Assembly (NCBI GenBank): GCA_012735215.1
Contig: JAAYHX010000020.1
Span: 62,001 to 126,000, forward strand
Reading direction: 5' to 3'
Source of the DNA: Tissierellia bacterium
GTDB taxonomy: Bacteria; Bacillota; Clostridia; Tissierellales; Tepidimicrobiaceae
Length of the DNA: 64,000 nt
Positions within the stretch are counted from its first letter, which is position 1. The number at the start of each line of letters is the position of its first letter. Both the position numbers and the translations under genes were made by a program. Below are positions 8,950 to 16,654 of the stretch, piece by piece. Below the pieces are notes generated by a model. It ran no database searches. It was given only the letters and a program-made list of their open reading frames with translations, and was not told where the DNA came from.

Positions 8950-9675
8950 ATGAAGATAATTGTTCAACCAAACTATGAAGCTCTTAGCAAAAGGGCTGCT
9001 GAAATAGTCAGAGAGGAGATGGAGAAGAAGAGGAACATAGTATTAGGATTAGCTACTGGAAGCACCCCTCTGGGACTCTATAAGGAATTGATACGCATGC
9101 ATAAGGAAGAAGGATTGGACTTTTCACAGGTGACTACTTTCAATTTGGATGAATACATAGGCATAGATTATGATGACCCAAACAGCTACCATTATTTTAT
9201 GGAAAGCAACTTGTTTAATCACATCAATATTGATAGGGAAAATACTTTTATACCTGATACTAATGTAGAAGATTTAGAAGCTTACTGTAAAGAATACGAT
9301 AGATTAATAGAAGAGAAGGGTGGTATTGACTTACAGATTTTAGGCATTGGAGTAAATGGCCATATTGGTTTCAATGAGCCTGATGAAGAGCTAAAAGTTG
9401 GAACAAATATTGTGAACCTTACTGAATCAACTATCCAAGCAAATTCTAGATTCTTTGACTCTATAGATCAGGTTCCCCAAAATGCTGTAACTATGGGAAT
9501 CGGTACTATAATGAAAGCAAAACAGATAATCCTCTTGGCCAGTGGAAAGAGCAAGCATGAAGTTATGAAGGAACTTATTAAGGGCGATAAGATAACAACT
9601 CAGCTACCAGCCAGCTTGCTTCTACTTCATCCCAATGTTACTGTTATATTGGATGAGGAGGCCTATAGAGGATAA
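8950..9675 (+). CDS. nagB: Glucosamine-6-phosphate deaminase
   Basis: Converts glucosamine-6-phosphate to fructose-6-phosphate and ammonia in amino-sugar catabolism. 241 residues, the usual length of the short Gram-positive NagB. Signature segments: [13 protein letters not shown] (phosphate-binding loop), FNLDEYIGI with the catalytic Asp, and [13 protein letters not shown] with the His/Glu pair. Good RBS (AAAGGAGG) 5-6 bases from ATG. No nagA or amino-sugar transporter is adjacent; the neighbours are a phosphoesterase and a CYTH protein, so control by amino sugars is not evident here. Confidence 0.97.
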   Translation: MKIIVQPNYEALSKRAAEIVREEMEKKRNIVLGLATGSTPLGLYKELIRMHKEEGLDFSQVTTFNLDEYIGIDYDDPNSYHYFMESNLFNHINIDRENTFIPDTNVEDLEAYCKEYDRLIEEKGGIDLQILGIGVNGHIGFNEPDEELKVGTNIVNLTESTIQANSRFFDSIDQVPQNAVTMGIGTIMKAKQIILLASGKSKHEVMKELIKGDKITTQLPASLLLLHPNVTVILDEEAYRG

Positions 9676-9692
9676 TAACAGGAGGAAAAACT

Positions 9693-10247
9693 ATGGAAAG
9701 GGAAATTGAAGTAAAGGTATTAAATGTAGACCTGGACCAAGTAGAGCAGAGGTTGATCCAGATGGGTGCTAAATTGATTGCGGAAGAAGCTCAAGTAAAT
9801 ACGGTAATAGATTCAAAGGATATGTTTATTCAAAAGGAATTAAATAGCTATCTGAGGATAAGAGAGACTACAGACTTGATGGATAAGAAAAAAACCATAA
9901 ATTTAACTCTTAAGAAGAATATTAGGAGACAAGAAGCTAGACAAAATGTAGAAATATCAACCAAGATAGATAACAAGGAAGCTATGGTAGCCATCTTAAA
10001 GGATCTAGGTTACCATGTAGTTGGAGAAGGTTTTAAGAAAAGGAAGTCATATGTCTATGATGGAATAAGATTTGATCTAGATATTTGGGATGAGCAGACT
10101 TATCCTTACCCCTACATGGAGATAGAAGTAAAAGACCAAAAGGACCTTGAAAGGGCAATGAGGCTGCTTGACATTGATAAAAAGAATATTTCAACAAAAT
10201 CCATAACAGAACTAAGGGAAGAATTAGAAAGGAGCAGAGATTCTTAA
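9693..10247 (+). CDS. CYTH domain protein (class IV adenylate cyclase / triphosphatase fold)
   Basis: A 184-residue triphosphate-tunnel protein. The N-terminal ExExK signature is present as EREIEVKV; further conserved basic and acidic strands include LRIRET, LTLKKN and FDLDIWDE. CYTH proteins hydrolyse thiamine triphosphate or inorganic triphosphate, or make cAMP (CyaB); the sequence alone does not decide. Last gene of the operon; its stop codon lies inside the terminator hairpin. Confidence 0.85.
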   Translation: MEREIEVKVLNVDLDQVEQRLIQMGAKLIAEEAQVNTVIDSKDMFIQKELNSYLRIRETTDLMDKKKTINLTLKKNIRRQEARQNVEISTKIDNKEAMVAILKDLGYHVVGEGFKKRKSYVYDGIRFDLDIWDEQTYPYPYMEIEVKDQKDLERAMRLLDIDKKNISTKSITELREELERSRDS

Positions 10248-10266
10248 AAAGAATCTCTGCTTTTTT
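10233..10266 (+). terminator. Rho-independent terminator of the phosphoesterase-nagB-CYTH operon
   Basis: AGCAGAGATTC / GAATCTCTGCT forms an 11-bp perfect stem with a 7-base loop and a T6 tail. The CYTH stop codon is within the hairpin. Confidence 0.95.
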
Positions 10267-10353
10267 AATAGGAGGTTAAATGTAAACTCTTCATGTAACA
10301 GAATCAGTGTTTATGAATATTATATATTAAATAATCTATGTAGGGGGATTATT

Positions 10354-10515
10354 ATGGAAAAGCGAACCAAGGGCTTCGATGAAAGTATAATATTCACCTT
10401 TTTGATTTTGCTGCTCTTTGATTGGGGACATGGGAAACATGGCAGACCTGATAAGACATTTGCAGAAGAGCTACTTCTCTTAATACTATTGTTGCTTATA
10501 GTTGATTGTTACTAG
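10354..10515 (+). CDS. Small Leu/Phe-rich membrane-associated protein (53 aa)
   Basis: Unrecognised 53-residue ORF with a clear RBS (TAGGGGG, 10341-10347) upstream of ATG. It has two hydrophobic blocks, IIFTFLILLLF (about 12-22) and ELLLLILLLLIV (about 39-50), each preceded by acidic residues (DES and AEE), with a charged His/Gly/Lys loop between. The layout matches the protein at 10851, whose blocks read DDSLLFFFLLLV, so the two appear to be one family. Function unknown; small spore or membrane peptides of Bacillota look like this. Lies 87 bases after a terminator and convergent to DUF378. Confidence 0.6.
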   Translation: MEKRTKGFDESIIFTFLILLLFDWGHGKHGRPDKTFAEELLLLILLLLIVDCY

Positions 10516-10527
10516 AGTTAGTAAATA

Positions 10528-10725
10528 CTACTGTGTCTTTTCTCTGTCTCTAAATAGAAACTTAATAGAGTATAGACCTGCTAATCCAACTAATCCATAT
10601 ATTAATCTACTTAAGGGAGCTCCTTGACCTCCAAAGATTGAAGCTACCAGGTCAAATTCAAACAGTCCAATAAGTCCCCAGTTTAAAGCCCCAATTATAA
10701 CTAACACTAATGCCAATGTATCCAT
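10528..10725 (-). CDS. DUF378 family small membrane protein (YuzA-like)
   Basis: 65 residues with two membrane helices: TLALVLVIIGALNWGLIGLF and a second one around LIYGLVGLAGLYSI. The GALNWGLIGLF motif and short length are characteristic of DUF378/YuzA. Function unknown. RBS AAAGGAGTTGATC precedes the ATG. Convergent with the 53-aa gene, only 12 bases apart. Confidence 0.9.
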   Translation of the reverse strand: MDTLALVLVIIGALNWGLIGLFEFDLVASIFGGQGAPLSRLIYGLVGLAGLYSIKFLFRDREKTQ

Positions 10726-10792
10726 TTGATCAACTCCTTTCTTTTACAAATAGGATGCCTAAAATGGAAAATTATTATTCAAAAAATCAGTA

Positions 10793-10820
10793 ACCATAGC
10801 TTCTGGTAAATCATAGTATA
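10793..10820 (+). promoter_or_regulatory. Candidate sigma-K type promoter of the 65-aa repeat protein
   Basis: AC (10793-10794), a 17-base gap, then CATAGTATA (10812-10820) fits the mother-cell sigma-K pattern AC-N16/17-CATAnnnTA. It lies about 30 bases before the gene's start codon. The -35 element is only two bases, so chance matches are possible. Confidence 0.4.
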
Positions 10821-10850
10821 CATTGAGAGAAGAAATAAGGAGGTTTTAAT

Positions 10851-11048
10851 ATGGTTGAGGAAATCAGAAGCGATAAGGGAAGAAGAGGTTCAAGAGGATT
10901 TTTGGGATCAGACGATGATTCTTTACTATTTTTCTTCTTGCTGTTAGTAATTATTTTTGGCGGAGGTACATGGTACAACAGTGGAGACGACTCATTGCTA
11001 TTCTTCTTCCTGCTGTTAGTATTGTTCTTTACAAATAATTGGTACTAA
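10851..11048 (+). CDS. Small protein with duplicated DDSLLFFFLLLV motif (65 aa)
   Basis: Unrecognised. A basic Ser/Gly/Arg-rich N-terminus (about 20 residues) is followed by two copies of a unit: DDSLLFFFLLLV, a short hydrophobic stretch, then a Trp-Tyr pair (units at about 22-42 and 46-65). The two copies use different synonymous codons, so the amino-acid repeat is old and preserved. Strong RBS (AAGGAGG) 8 bases before ATG. The candidate sigma-K promoter upstream suggests expression in the sporulating mother cell. Ends in its own terminator. Related to the 53-aa protein at 10354. Confidence 0.7.
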   Translation: MVEEIRSDKGRRGSRGFLGSDDDSLLFFFLLLVIIFGGGTWYNSGDDSLLFFFLLLVLFFTNNWY

Positions 11049-11077
11049 AAATCCCGTATTCCCTATACGGGATTTTT
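11049..11077 (+). terminator. Rho-independent terminator
   Basis: AAATCCCGTAT / ATACGGGATTT stem, loop TCCCT, T-tail. Begins right after the stop codon of the 65-aa gene. Confidence 0.95.
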
Positions 11078-11173
11078 ATATTATTAATGTTTTGAAATAT
11101 TTCTATAATGTGGTAAAATTAATATATGTTTTAGGTAACAATATATCATATAGCGGGAAGGGAGGAGTACTAT

Positions 11174-12763
11174 TTGGCTGTCATAAGGGTATTGCTTATA
11201 CTTTTTTCTATCATTATTTATAGGCTTAATTTAAGTTCTATATACCTTTATATTGCTCTTGGAGCTGTCTTGTTAGTAGAGGTCTTTTCTTTCATATATA
11301 AGGGAAAAGGAGATTTTATAAAGCAAGTAGAGAAGGAAGTAGAGGAGGTTGCTAAGGGGAATTTATCCAAGAAGTTTAAGACAATGGACAAGTCTTATGC
11401 TAATTTTGTAGAAAACCTAAATAGGATAATGGATAACTATAGAAGTGCCTTAGCACAAATAAGCTATTCTTCCCAAAGGGTATTGACTATAGCTCAGGAT
11501 TTAGCTAACGCCACAGATGAAACATGCCATTCTATAAACGAAATAGCCCAATCCATTGAGGAAATATCAGTTGGCGCAGATGTACAAAAAAGCAAAGTAG
11601 AAGAGTTGCTATCCATGAACAACGAACTTAGAAACTTATCCCAAGAAACAACTGAAGAAAACAGCAAGGCCAAGGAGCAATGGTTGTATACTAATGAAAC
11701 CTTTGTAAAAACAGGGGAAACATTTGATAGGCTCATATACAACATGGAAAACAGAACGGATAGAAATAGAAAATTATTAAAAAATGCAGAAGTTATTTCT
11801 AATAATGTGGATGAAATAAATGACATTGTTGATCTGGTAAAGGATATTTCGGAACAGACCAATCTACTAGCATTGAATGCAGCCATAGAAGCAGCTAGGG
11901 CTGGGGAACATGGTAGGGGATTTGCTGTAGTAGCTGAAGAAGTAAGAAAACTTGCAGAGATGACCAGGGATTCAACTGAGAAGATAAACAACATGGTAGG
12001 GGAGTTTGCTAGCCAAATTAGCATCCTCTTGGACAACTTGAAGGAAGTGATAGAAGAAGAATATAAGGATGCTCAATTGGTTAGAGAAACTGAGGATTAT
12101 TTAAAGGAATCTACTGAAAGTTTACATACTATAAACAGCGTCTTAGAATCTACAGATGATAAGATGAAGGAACAGCTAGAAGCATTGAATAGAATAATTG
12201 AGCAACTTAAAGTAGTAAGCGATATCTCTGAAAAATATGTATCTCAAACTCAACAGATATCAGCAGCTATCCAAGAACAAGCAGCTATAACCGAAGGCAT
12301 CAATAACAATGCTGAAATAATCAACAATATGAGCAAAGAGTTTGGCAAGGAAATCAATCAACATTCAAAAATTGTCATGGATCAGCAGGTATTAGATGAA
12401 ATTCTTAACAAACATCTTAAGGTAGTCAATGAGGTTAAAGATCACCCAGATATAAGGAATCTAAAAACACAAACCCATAAGTCTATCTATGAAAATGTTA
12501 TGAAAAAACTACCTAGTATTGAGCTGATTTATTTCTTTGGCAATAATGGTAAAGTTATCTCATCTAGTGATAGGATTAGTGATGATATTGATGTAAGAAA
12601 TAGGGATTGGTTTATTGGAGCCATGAAAAATGGTATGCACATATCAGACTTCTATATAAGTATCTTTACTAATGAAGTTAATAAGACTATAGCAACCCAG
12701 GTTAAGGATATGGATGGAAACATAATAGGAATAATGGGCTTTGATATAAGGATAGAAAGCTAA
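11174..12763 (+). CDS. Methyl-accepting chemotaxis protein with C-terminal sensor-like domain
   Basis: A 529-residue chemoreceptor. Two hydrophobic helices lie at the very N-terminus (about 1-15 and 22-45) with almost no extracellular loop, then a HAMP-like linker ([12 protein letters not shown]), methylation helices and the conserved signalling hairpin tip ([19 protein letters not shown], about 237-256). Unusually the chain continues after the second methylation helix into a domain of about 110 residues with [14 protein letters not shown] and [12 protein letters not shown], a PDC/Cache-like pattern. The sensor would thus be cytoplasmic and at the C-terminus. TTG start after GGAGGAG. No other chemotaxis genes nearby. 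Confidence 0.9.
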   Translation: MAVIRVLLILFSIIIYRLNLSSIYLYIALGAVLLVEVFSFIYKGKGDFIKQVEKEVEEVAKGNLSKKFKTMDKSYANFVENLNRIMDNYRSALAQISYSSQRVLTIAQDLANATDETCHSINEIAQSIEEISVGADVQKSKVEELLSMNNELRNLSQETTEENSKAKEQWLYTNETFVKTGETFDRLIYNMENRTDRNRKLLKNAEVISNNVDEINDIVDLVKDISEQTNLLALNAAIEAARAGEHGRGFAVVAEEVRKLAEMTRDSTEKINNMVGEFASQISILLDNLKEVIEEEYKDAQLVRETEDYLKESTESLHTINSVLESTDDKMKEQLEALNRIIEQLKVVSDISEKYVSQTQQISAAIQEQAAITEGINNNAEIINNMSKEFGKEINQHSKIVMDQQVLDEILNKHLKVVNEVKDHPDIRNLKTQTHKSIYENVMKKLPSIELIYFFGNNGKVISSSDRISDDIDVRNRDWFIGAMKNGMHISDFYISIFTNEVNKTIATQVKDMDGNIIGIMGFDIRIES

Positions 12764-12821
12764 TATTCATGACAATAATAAATGGCTACTAGATAATTTC
12801 ATATAATAGATTTAGGACTTT

Positions 12822-12856
12822 ATATAACCTCATATAATTGAGGTTATATTTTTTTT
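12822..12856 (+). terminator. Rho-independent terminator of the MCP gene
   Basis: ATATAACCTCA / TGAGGTTATAT stem with loop TATAAT, followed by a run of eight T. Confidence 0.9.
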
Positions 12857-12878
12857 AAAAAGTTAATAAAAAGTATAG

Positions 12879-12903
12879 CACATTTAAATAAATGTGATAT
12901 AAT
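12879..12903 (+). promoter_or_regulatory. ppsA promoter: 18-bp palindrome abutting the -10 box
   Basis: CACATTTA-AA-TAAATGTG (12879-12896) is a perfect inverted repeat ending one base before TATAAT (12898-12903). Bound protein would sit between the -35 region and the -10, a classic repressor position. The ATG of ppsA follows 34 bases after the -10. The regulator is not identified. Confidence 0.55.
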
Positions 12904-12937
12904 ATATAATGATTATTGAATAAATAGGAGGAATACT

Positions 12938-15301
12938 ATGACTCATCTAAACTATATCAAATGGTTTAATGAAATCAATAAAGAAGATATAACAATGGTT
13001 GGAGGAAAGGGTGCAAACCTAGGAGAATTAACTCAAAATGGATTGGATGTGCCACCTGGATTCTGTGTTACAGCAGGAGCTTATAAGTACTTTATAGAAA
13101 AATCAAATGTAGGAAATGCCATAAGAGAAAAAATTGAGGGCTTAAATGTAGAGGACTCTGATGAGCTACAAAGAATAAGTAAGGAAGTTAGAGACTTAAT
13201 AGTAGAACAATCAGTTCCACAGGATCTAGCTGATGAGATAAAGTTAGCCTATGAAGAATTCAATAAAAAGATAGGTGTGAAGGATGGCGAAGTAGCAGTT
13301 AGGTCATCAGCTACAGCAGAAGACCTTCCCGAAGCATCTTTTGCAGGACAACAGGACACTTACCTTCATATTAGAGGATATGAAGAATTACTTAATCATA
13401 TAAGAAAATGTTGGGCTTCCCTATGGACTGCTAGAGCAATATACTATAGAGAAAAACAAGATTTTAACCATTTTGAAGTTGCCCTAAGCGTAGTGGTTCA
13501 AAAAATGGTTAATAGTGAGAAGTCAGGAGTTATGTTTACTGCAAACCCAATTACCAACAATACTGATCAAATAATGATCAATGCTAGCTGGGGATTGGGA
13601 GAAGCTGTTGTATCAGGAACTGTAACTCCAGATGAATTTATAGTTGATAAGAAAACAAAGGAAGTTGTTGAAGAACATATAGCAGATAAGACAGTAATGA
13701 TTGTTAGAAAAGATCAAGGGGTAGGAACTACTGAGGTTAAAGTTGCCGACTACTTAGGAAGTGAATACGTAAGCAAACAATGTTTGACTGATGAAGAAAT
13801 ACTACAGCTAGTAGAATATGGTATTAAGATAGAAAAATTATATGGCAGCTATCAAGATATTGAGTGGGGATTTGATAAGGATACCAAGAGCTTATATATA
13901 TTACAGGCTAGACCTATAACTACTTTAAAAGGAGAGAAGGAAATGGAGAAAAGTATAGATAATACTCAGTTAAAATCCTTAGTAAGAGGTTTGGCAGCAT
14001 CTCCAGGAATTACCAGAGGCAAGGTAAAATATATTAAGGATATTTCAGAGATTGCAAGAGTTGAAGAAGGAGATATACTTGTAACTATGATGACTAACCC
14101 AGACATGGTACCTGCTATGAGAAGGGCTAGTGCAGTAGTAACAGAAGAAGGTGGAAGAACTTGCCACGCTGCTATCGTATCAAGAGAATTAGGAATTCCT
14201 TGTATAGTAGGAGCTAAAGATGCTACAAAGGTTTTGAAGGATGGAATGGAAATTACTGTTGACGCAAAAAGAGGAGTAGTATATGAAGGATATGTTCTAA
14301 AAGAAGAAAAGGAAAAATCAGCTGACATACAAGTATCTTCCAATGCAGCTGTAAGTGAGGATTTAGTTCATCAGCTTGCCCCTGTAACAGCTACAAAGAT
14401 ATACATGAATTTAGGAGAGCCAAACATAATAGGAAAATACAAGAACCTACCTTTTGATGGAATAGGGCTTATGAGGACTGAATTCATATTTACCAATATG
14501 ATTGGTGCCCATCCAATGTATCTAGTAAAAACTGGTCAAGGTAAGTTCATGATAGATAAATTGGCAGAAGGAATTACAATGGTAGCTCAGGAAATCTATC
14601 CAAGGCCAGTTGTAGTGAGATTATCAGATTTCAGAACCAATGAGTTCAGAGGACTAAAGGGTGGAGATGAAGTAGAGCCAATTGAAGCAAATCCAATGAT
14701 TGGATGGAGAGGAGTATCCAGATACATTTCTCCAGCTTACGAAGAAGGCTTCAGACTAGAATGCAGGGCTATGAGAAAGGTAAGAGAGGAATTTGGACTT
14801 GACAATGTATGGGCAATGCTGCCATTTGTAAGGACTACATGGGAACTTGAGACTGTAAAGAGAATAATGGCAGAAGAAGGACTAGTACAGGATAAAGGAT
14901 TTAAGATTTGGATTATGGCAGAAGTTCCATCAGTAGTGTTCCAAGCAGAAGAGTTCGCCCAAATGGTAGATGGATTCAGCATTGGAAGCAACGATTTAAC
15001 TCAGCTTGTAATGGGGGCAGATAGGGATTCAGGTATTCTCAATAATATGGGATACTTTGATGAGAGAAACGAAGCAGTAAAGAGAGCTATTTCCATACTA
15101 ATTAAGGCAGCTCACAAATATGGAAAAACCATATCCATCTGTGGCCAAGGGCCATCCCAATATCCAGAGTTTGCTGAATTCCTAGTACAAGAAGGAATAG
15201 ACAGCATCAGTGTAAATCCTGATACTGTAGCTTACACAAGAAGATTGGTTGCCCAAGTAGAGCAGAAGATGATTTTAGATAAGATAAGAAATTTGAAATA
15301 G
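12938..15301 (+). CDS. ppsA: Phosphoenolpyruvate synthase (pyruvate, water dikinase)
   Basis: Makes PEP from pyruvate, ATP and water, giving AMP and phosphate; the entry to gluconeogenesis. 787 residues, full length. In order: N-terminal ATP-grasp domain (VGGKGANLGEL, VRSSATAEDLPEASFAGQQD), phosphohistidine domain with EEGGRTCHAAIVSRELG (His410), and C-terminal PEP/pyruvate barrel (RLSDFRTNEFRGLKGG, SIGSNDLTQL, CGQGPSQYPEF). RBS AGGAGG. Terminates in a large palindrome that also begins the CRISPR leader. Together with PFOR at 25.8 kb it fits an anaerobe building sugars from acetyl-CoA or amino acids. Confidence 0.97.
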   Translation: MTHLNYIKWFNEINKEDITMVGGKGANLGELTQNGLDVPPGFCVTAGAYKYFIEKSNVGNAIREKIEGLNVEDSDELQRISKEVRDLIVEQSVPQDLADEIKLAYEEFNKKIGVKDGEVAVRSSATAEDLPEASFAGQQDTYLHIRGYEELLNHIRKCWASLWTARAIYYREKQDFNHFEVALSVVVQKMVNSEKSGVMFTANPITNNTDQIMINASWGLGEAVVSGTVTPDEFIVDKKTKEVVEEHIADKTVMIVRKDQGVGTTEVKVADYLGSEYVSKQCLTDEEILQLVEYGIKIEKLYGSYQDIEWGFDKDTKSLYILQARPITTLKGEKEMEKSIDNTQLKSLVRGLAASPGITRGKVKYIKDISEIARVEEGDILVTMMTNPDMVPAMRRASAVVTEEGGRTCHAAIVSRELGIPCIVGAKDATKVLKDGMEITVDAKRGVVYEGYVLKEEKEKSADIQVSSNAAVSEDLVHQLAPVTATKIYMNLGEPNIIGKYKNLPFDGIGLMRTEFIFTNMIGAHPMYLVKTGQGKFMIDKLAEGITMVAQEIYPRPVVVRLSDFRTNEFRGLKGGDEVEPIEANPMIGWRGVSRYISPAYEEGFRLECRAMRKVREEFGLDNVWAMLPFVRTTWELETVKRIMAEEGLVQDKGFKIWIMAEVPSVVFQAEEFAQMVDGFSIGSNDLTQLVMGADRDSGILNNMGYFDERNEAVKRAISILIKAAHKYGKTISICGQGPSQYPEFAEFLVQEGIDSISVNPDTVAYTRRLVAQVEQKMILDKIRNLK

Positions 15302-15306
15302 CATAG

Positions 15307-15360
15307 AAATTGTCGTCGACCTTAAGTAGTGCAAAAACCCCTGGAGGTCGACGACAATTT
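15307..15360. repeat. GTCGTCGACC palindrome at the head of the CRISPR leader / ppsA terminator
   Basis: Perfect 16-bp arms (15307-15322, AAATTGTCGTCGACCT; 15345-15360, its complement) around a 22-base loop, then TATTTTTTA. It can terminate ppsA. A variant of the same palindrome (35391-35435) precedes the second array, so it belongs to the CRISPR leader and is not merely a terminator. Confidence 0.8.
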
Positions 15361-15446
15361 TATTTTTTAGAAGAAGCGTGTAAATTTCAAGGTTTATAGC
15401 CAAAAATATTAACTCGATGTTAAATAAATTTACCTGATTTAGAGCT

Positions 15447-15475
15447 TTGACAAAAAATGGAGAATGTGATAAAAT
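15447..15475 (+). promoter_or_regulatory. CRISPR leader promoter, array 1
   Basis: TTGACA (15447-15452), 17-bp spacer, TAAAAT (15470-15475). Predicted transcription start is near 15482, just before the first repeat at 15491. Gives the array's direction as plus strand. Confidence 0.8.
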
Positions 15476-15490
15476 CAAGATATGTAATGG

Positions 15491-15846
15491 GTTACTAGAC
15501 TACCTATAAGGAATTGAAACTTTGGTAAAAACTCTCTTAGGCAGTTTATGCAATAATGTTACTAGACTACCTATAAGGAATTGAAACACTTCAATTAAAG
15601 CTTTAGAGAAATTTCTCTTATATGTTACTAGACTACCTATAAGGAATTGAAACAATGATGAAGGTTTCTTCCCCCTTCCAACTTTCTTTTGTTACTAGAC
15701 TACCTATAAGGAATTGAAACAGTCCAAATTCTCATCCTTAAGCTTGTGATAGCGGGGTTACTAGACTACCTATAAGGAATTGAAACATAAAGATAGGCAT
15801 GTTCATCGGCAAACACCCCTTCCGGTTACTAGACTACCTATAAGGA
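15491..15846 (+). CRISPR. CRISPR array 1: five full 30-bp repeats, one truncated terminal repeat, five spacers
   Basis: Identical 30-bp repeats begin at 15491, 15558, 15624, 15691 and 15757; each starts GTTACTAGACTACC and ends GGAATTGAAAC. A sixth copy at 15825 matches for 22 bases and then diverges, marking the leader-distal end. Spacers are 37, 36, 37, 36 and 38 bp (15521-15557, 15588-15623, 15654-15690, 15721-15756, 15787-15824). The ATTGAAAC end is the usual 8-nt crRNA handle of Cas6-processed type I-B and type III arrays. No cas gene is adjacent; the nearest is the island at 34-38 kb, with Cas6. No spacer matched the rest of the window by eye. Confidence 0.97.
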
Positions 15847-15879
15847 TTACAGCTTTATTTACTAACGCCTGAAGAATAA

Positions 15880-15915
15880 AAAAGGATTGAGTTCTATATA
15901 GAACTCAATCCTTTT
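15880..15915. terminator. Perfect 36-bp palindrome, bidirectional terminator
   Basis: AAAAGGATTGAGTTCTAT followed by its exact complement. It lies between the CRISPR array (+) and the YcxB-like gene (-), with T-runs on both strands. Confidence 0.85.
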
Positions 15916-15918
15916 ATG

Positions 15919-16446
15919 TTACTCCTGCTTTTCCATTGCAAAGGCCAGCTCCTTTAGAAGCTTTTCTTTTGTTTCATCAGTTAAATATCTTGTTGGTATG
16001 ATGTGGGCGGCAAAGCCACTTAAATAAATGAGTATCATATCATCATAAACCTTTACTTCTTTTATCCCTTCCTTTGAGATTATTTCAGTATTATGCTTAT
16101 TAATAACCCTTATCTCATCTTCTCCGATTATCATGGTGTTTTCACATAGCATGGATGAATTATCTTTATCCTTCAACATGGACTCAACAGATTTTCTTAT
16201 TATTTTTTCATAGGTTTTTGGAAATCTTATTATCCATGCTAAAACAAAAACTATGGCTATAATACCCCAATAGAGCTTAGGCTGGTTGAATAAATTTGAA
16301 CCTATGAAGTATATTGCTAATCCGCATATAAGGGAGAGCAAATATTTTAGGGTATAGTATGATTTTTTGTGGGCTTTTGAGTTTTCAGCGTGGTATATAT
16401 TGAATTTTATGTAATCCTCTTCTGTTATCCTATACTTTATTTCCAC
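15919..16446 (-). CDS. YcxB-like membrane protein
   Basis: 175 residues. N-terminal soluble segment beginning MEIKYRITEEDYIKFNIYH, two membrane helices (about 33-50 and 57-75), then a C-terminal beta-rich domain (about 95-170) ending in the GFAAHIIPTRYL region. This is the layout of YcxB-like (PF14317) proteins, whose role is unknown. GTG start with GAGGAGGGG upstream. Divergent from the two-component system; no functional link to the neighbouring array is apparent. Confidence 0.75.
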   Translation of the reverse strand: MEIKYRITEEDYIKFNIYHAENSKAHKKSYYTLKYLLSLICGLAIYFIGSNLFNQPKLYWGIIAIVFVLAWIIRFPKTYEKIIRKSVESMLKDKDNSSMLCENTMIIGEDEIRVINKHNTEIISKEGIKEVKVYDDMILIYLSGFAAHIIPTRYLTDETKEKLLKELAFAMEKQE

Positions 16447-16563
16447 GGCGTCCCCTCCTCACTTCTTATATATTAAGCATATTGTATCACTTTATCTTCA
16501 ATATGTCTCTATTTAAATGAAAGCTTTATATGCTTTTCCCACTGTAGAATTAATGATAAAATG

Positions 16564-16585
16564 TTGTTAAGAAATTTGTAAGAAA
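16564..16585 (+). promoter_or_regulatory. Candidate response-regulator box (11-bp direct repeats)
   Basis: TTGTTAAGAAA and TTTGTAAGAAA are adjacent 11-bp direct repeats; a weaker third copy (GCTGTAAGATT) follows at 16598-16608. One-helical-turn spacing is typical of OmpR/PhoB-family binding sites. It lies 70 bases before the response regulator gene, suggesting autoregulation. Confidence 0.5.
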
Positions 16586-16654
16586 TACATCAAATCGGCT
16601 GTAAGATTACCCCACTATTATATGAGTATAGGCTAATGAGAGAGGTGTGATTAT

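Noticed and set aside
11494-12036. 180-codon open frame on the minus strand
   Set aside because: It lies inside the MCP gene, has no RBS, and its Ser-rich composition is what antisense to coiled-coil coding sequence gives.
15880-15915. Perfect palindrome as an insertion-sequence end or attachment site
   Set aside because: No direct repeats or transposase nearby; placement between convergent units and flanking T-runs fit a terminator.
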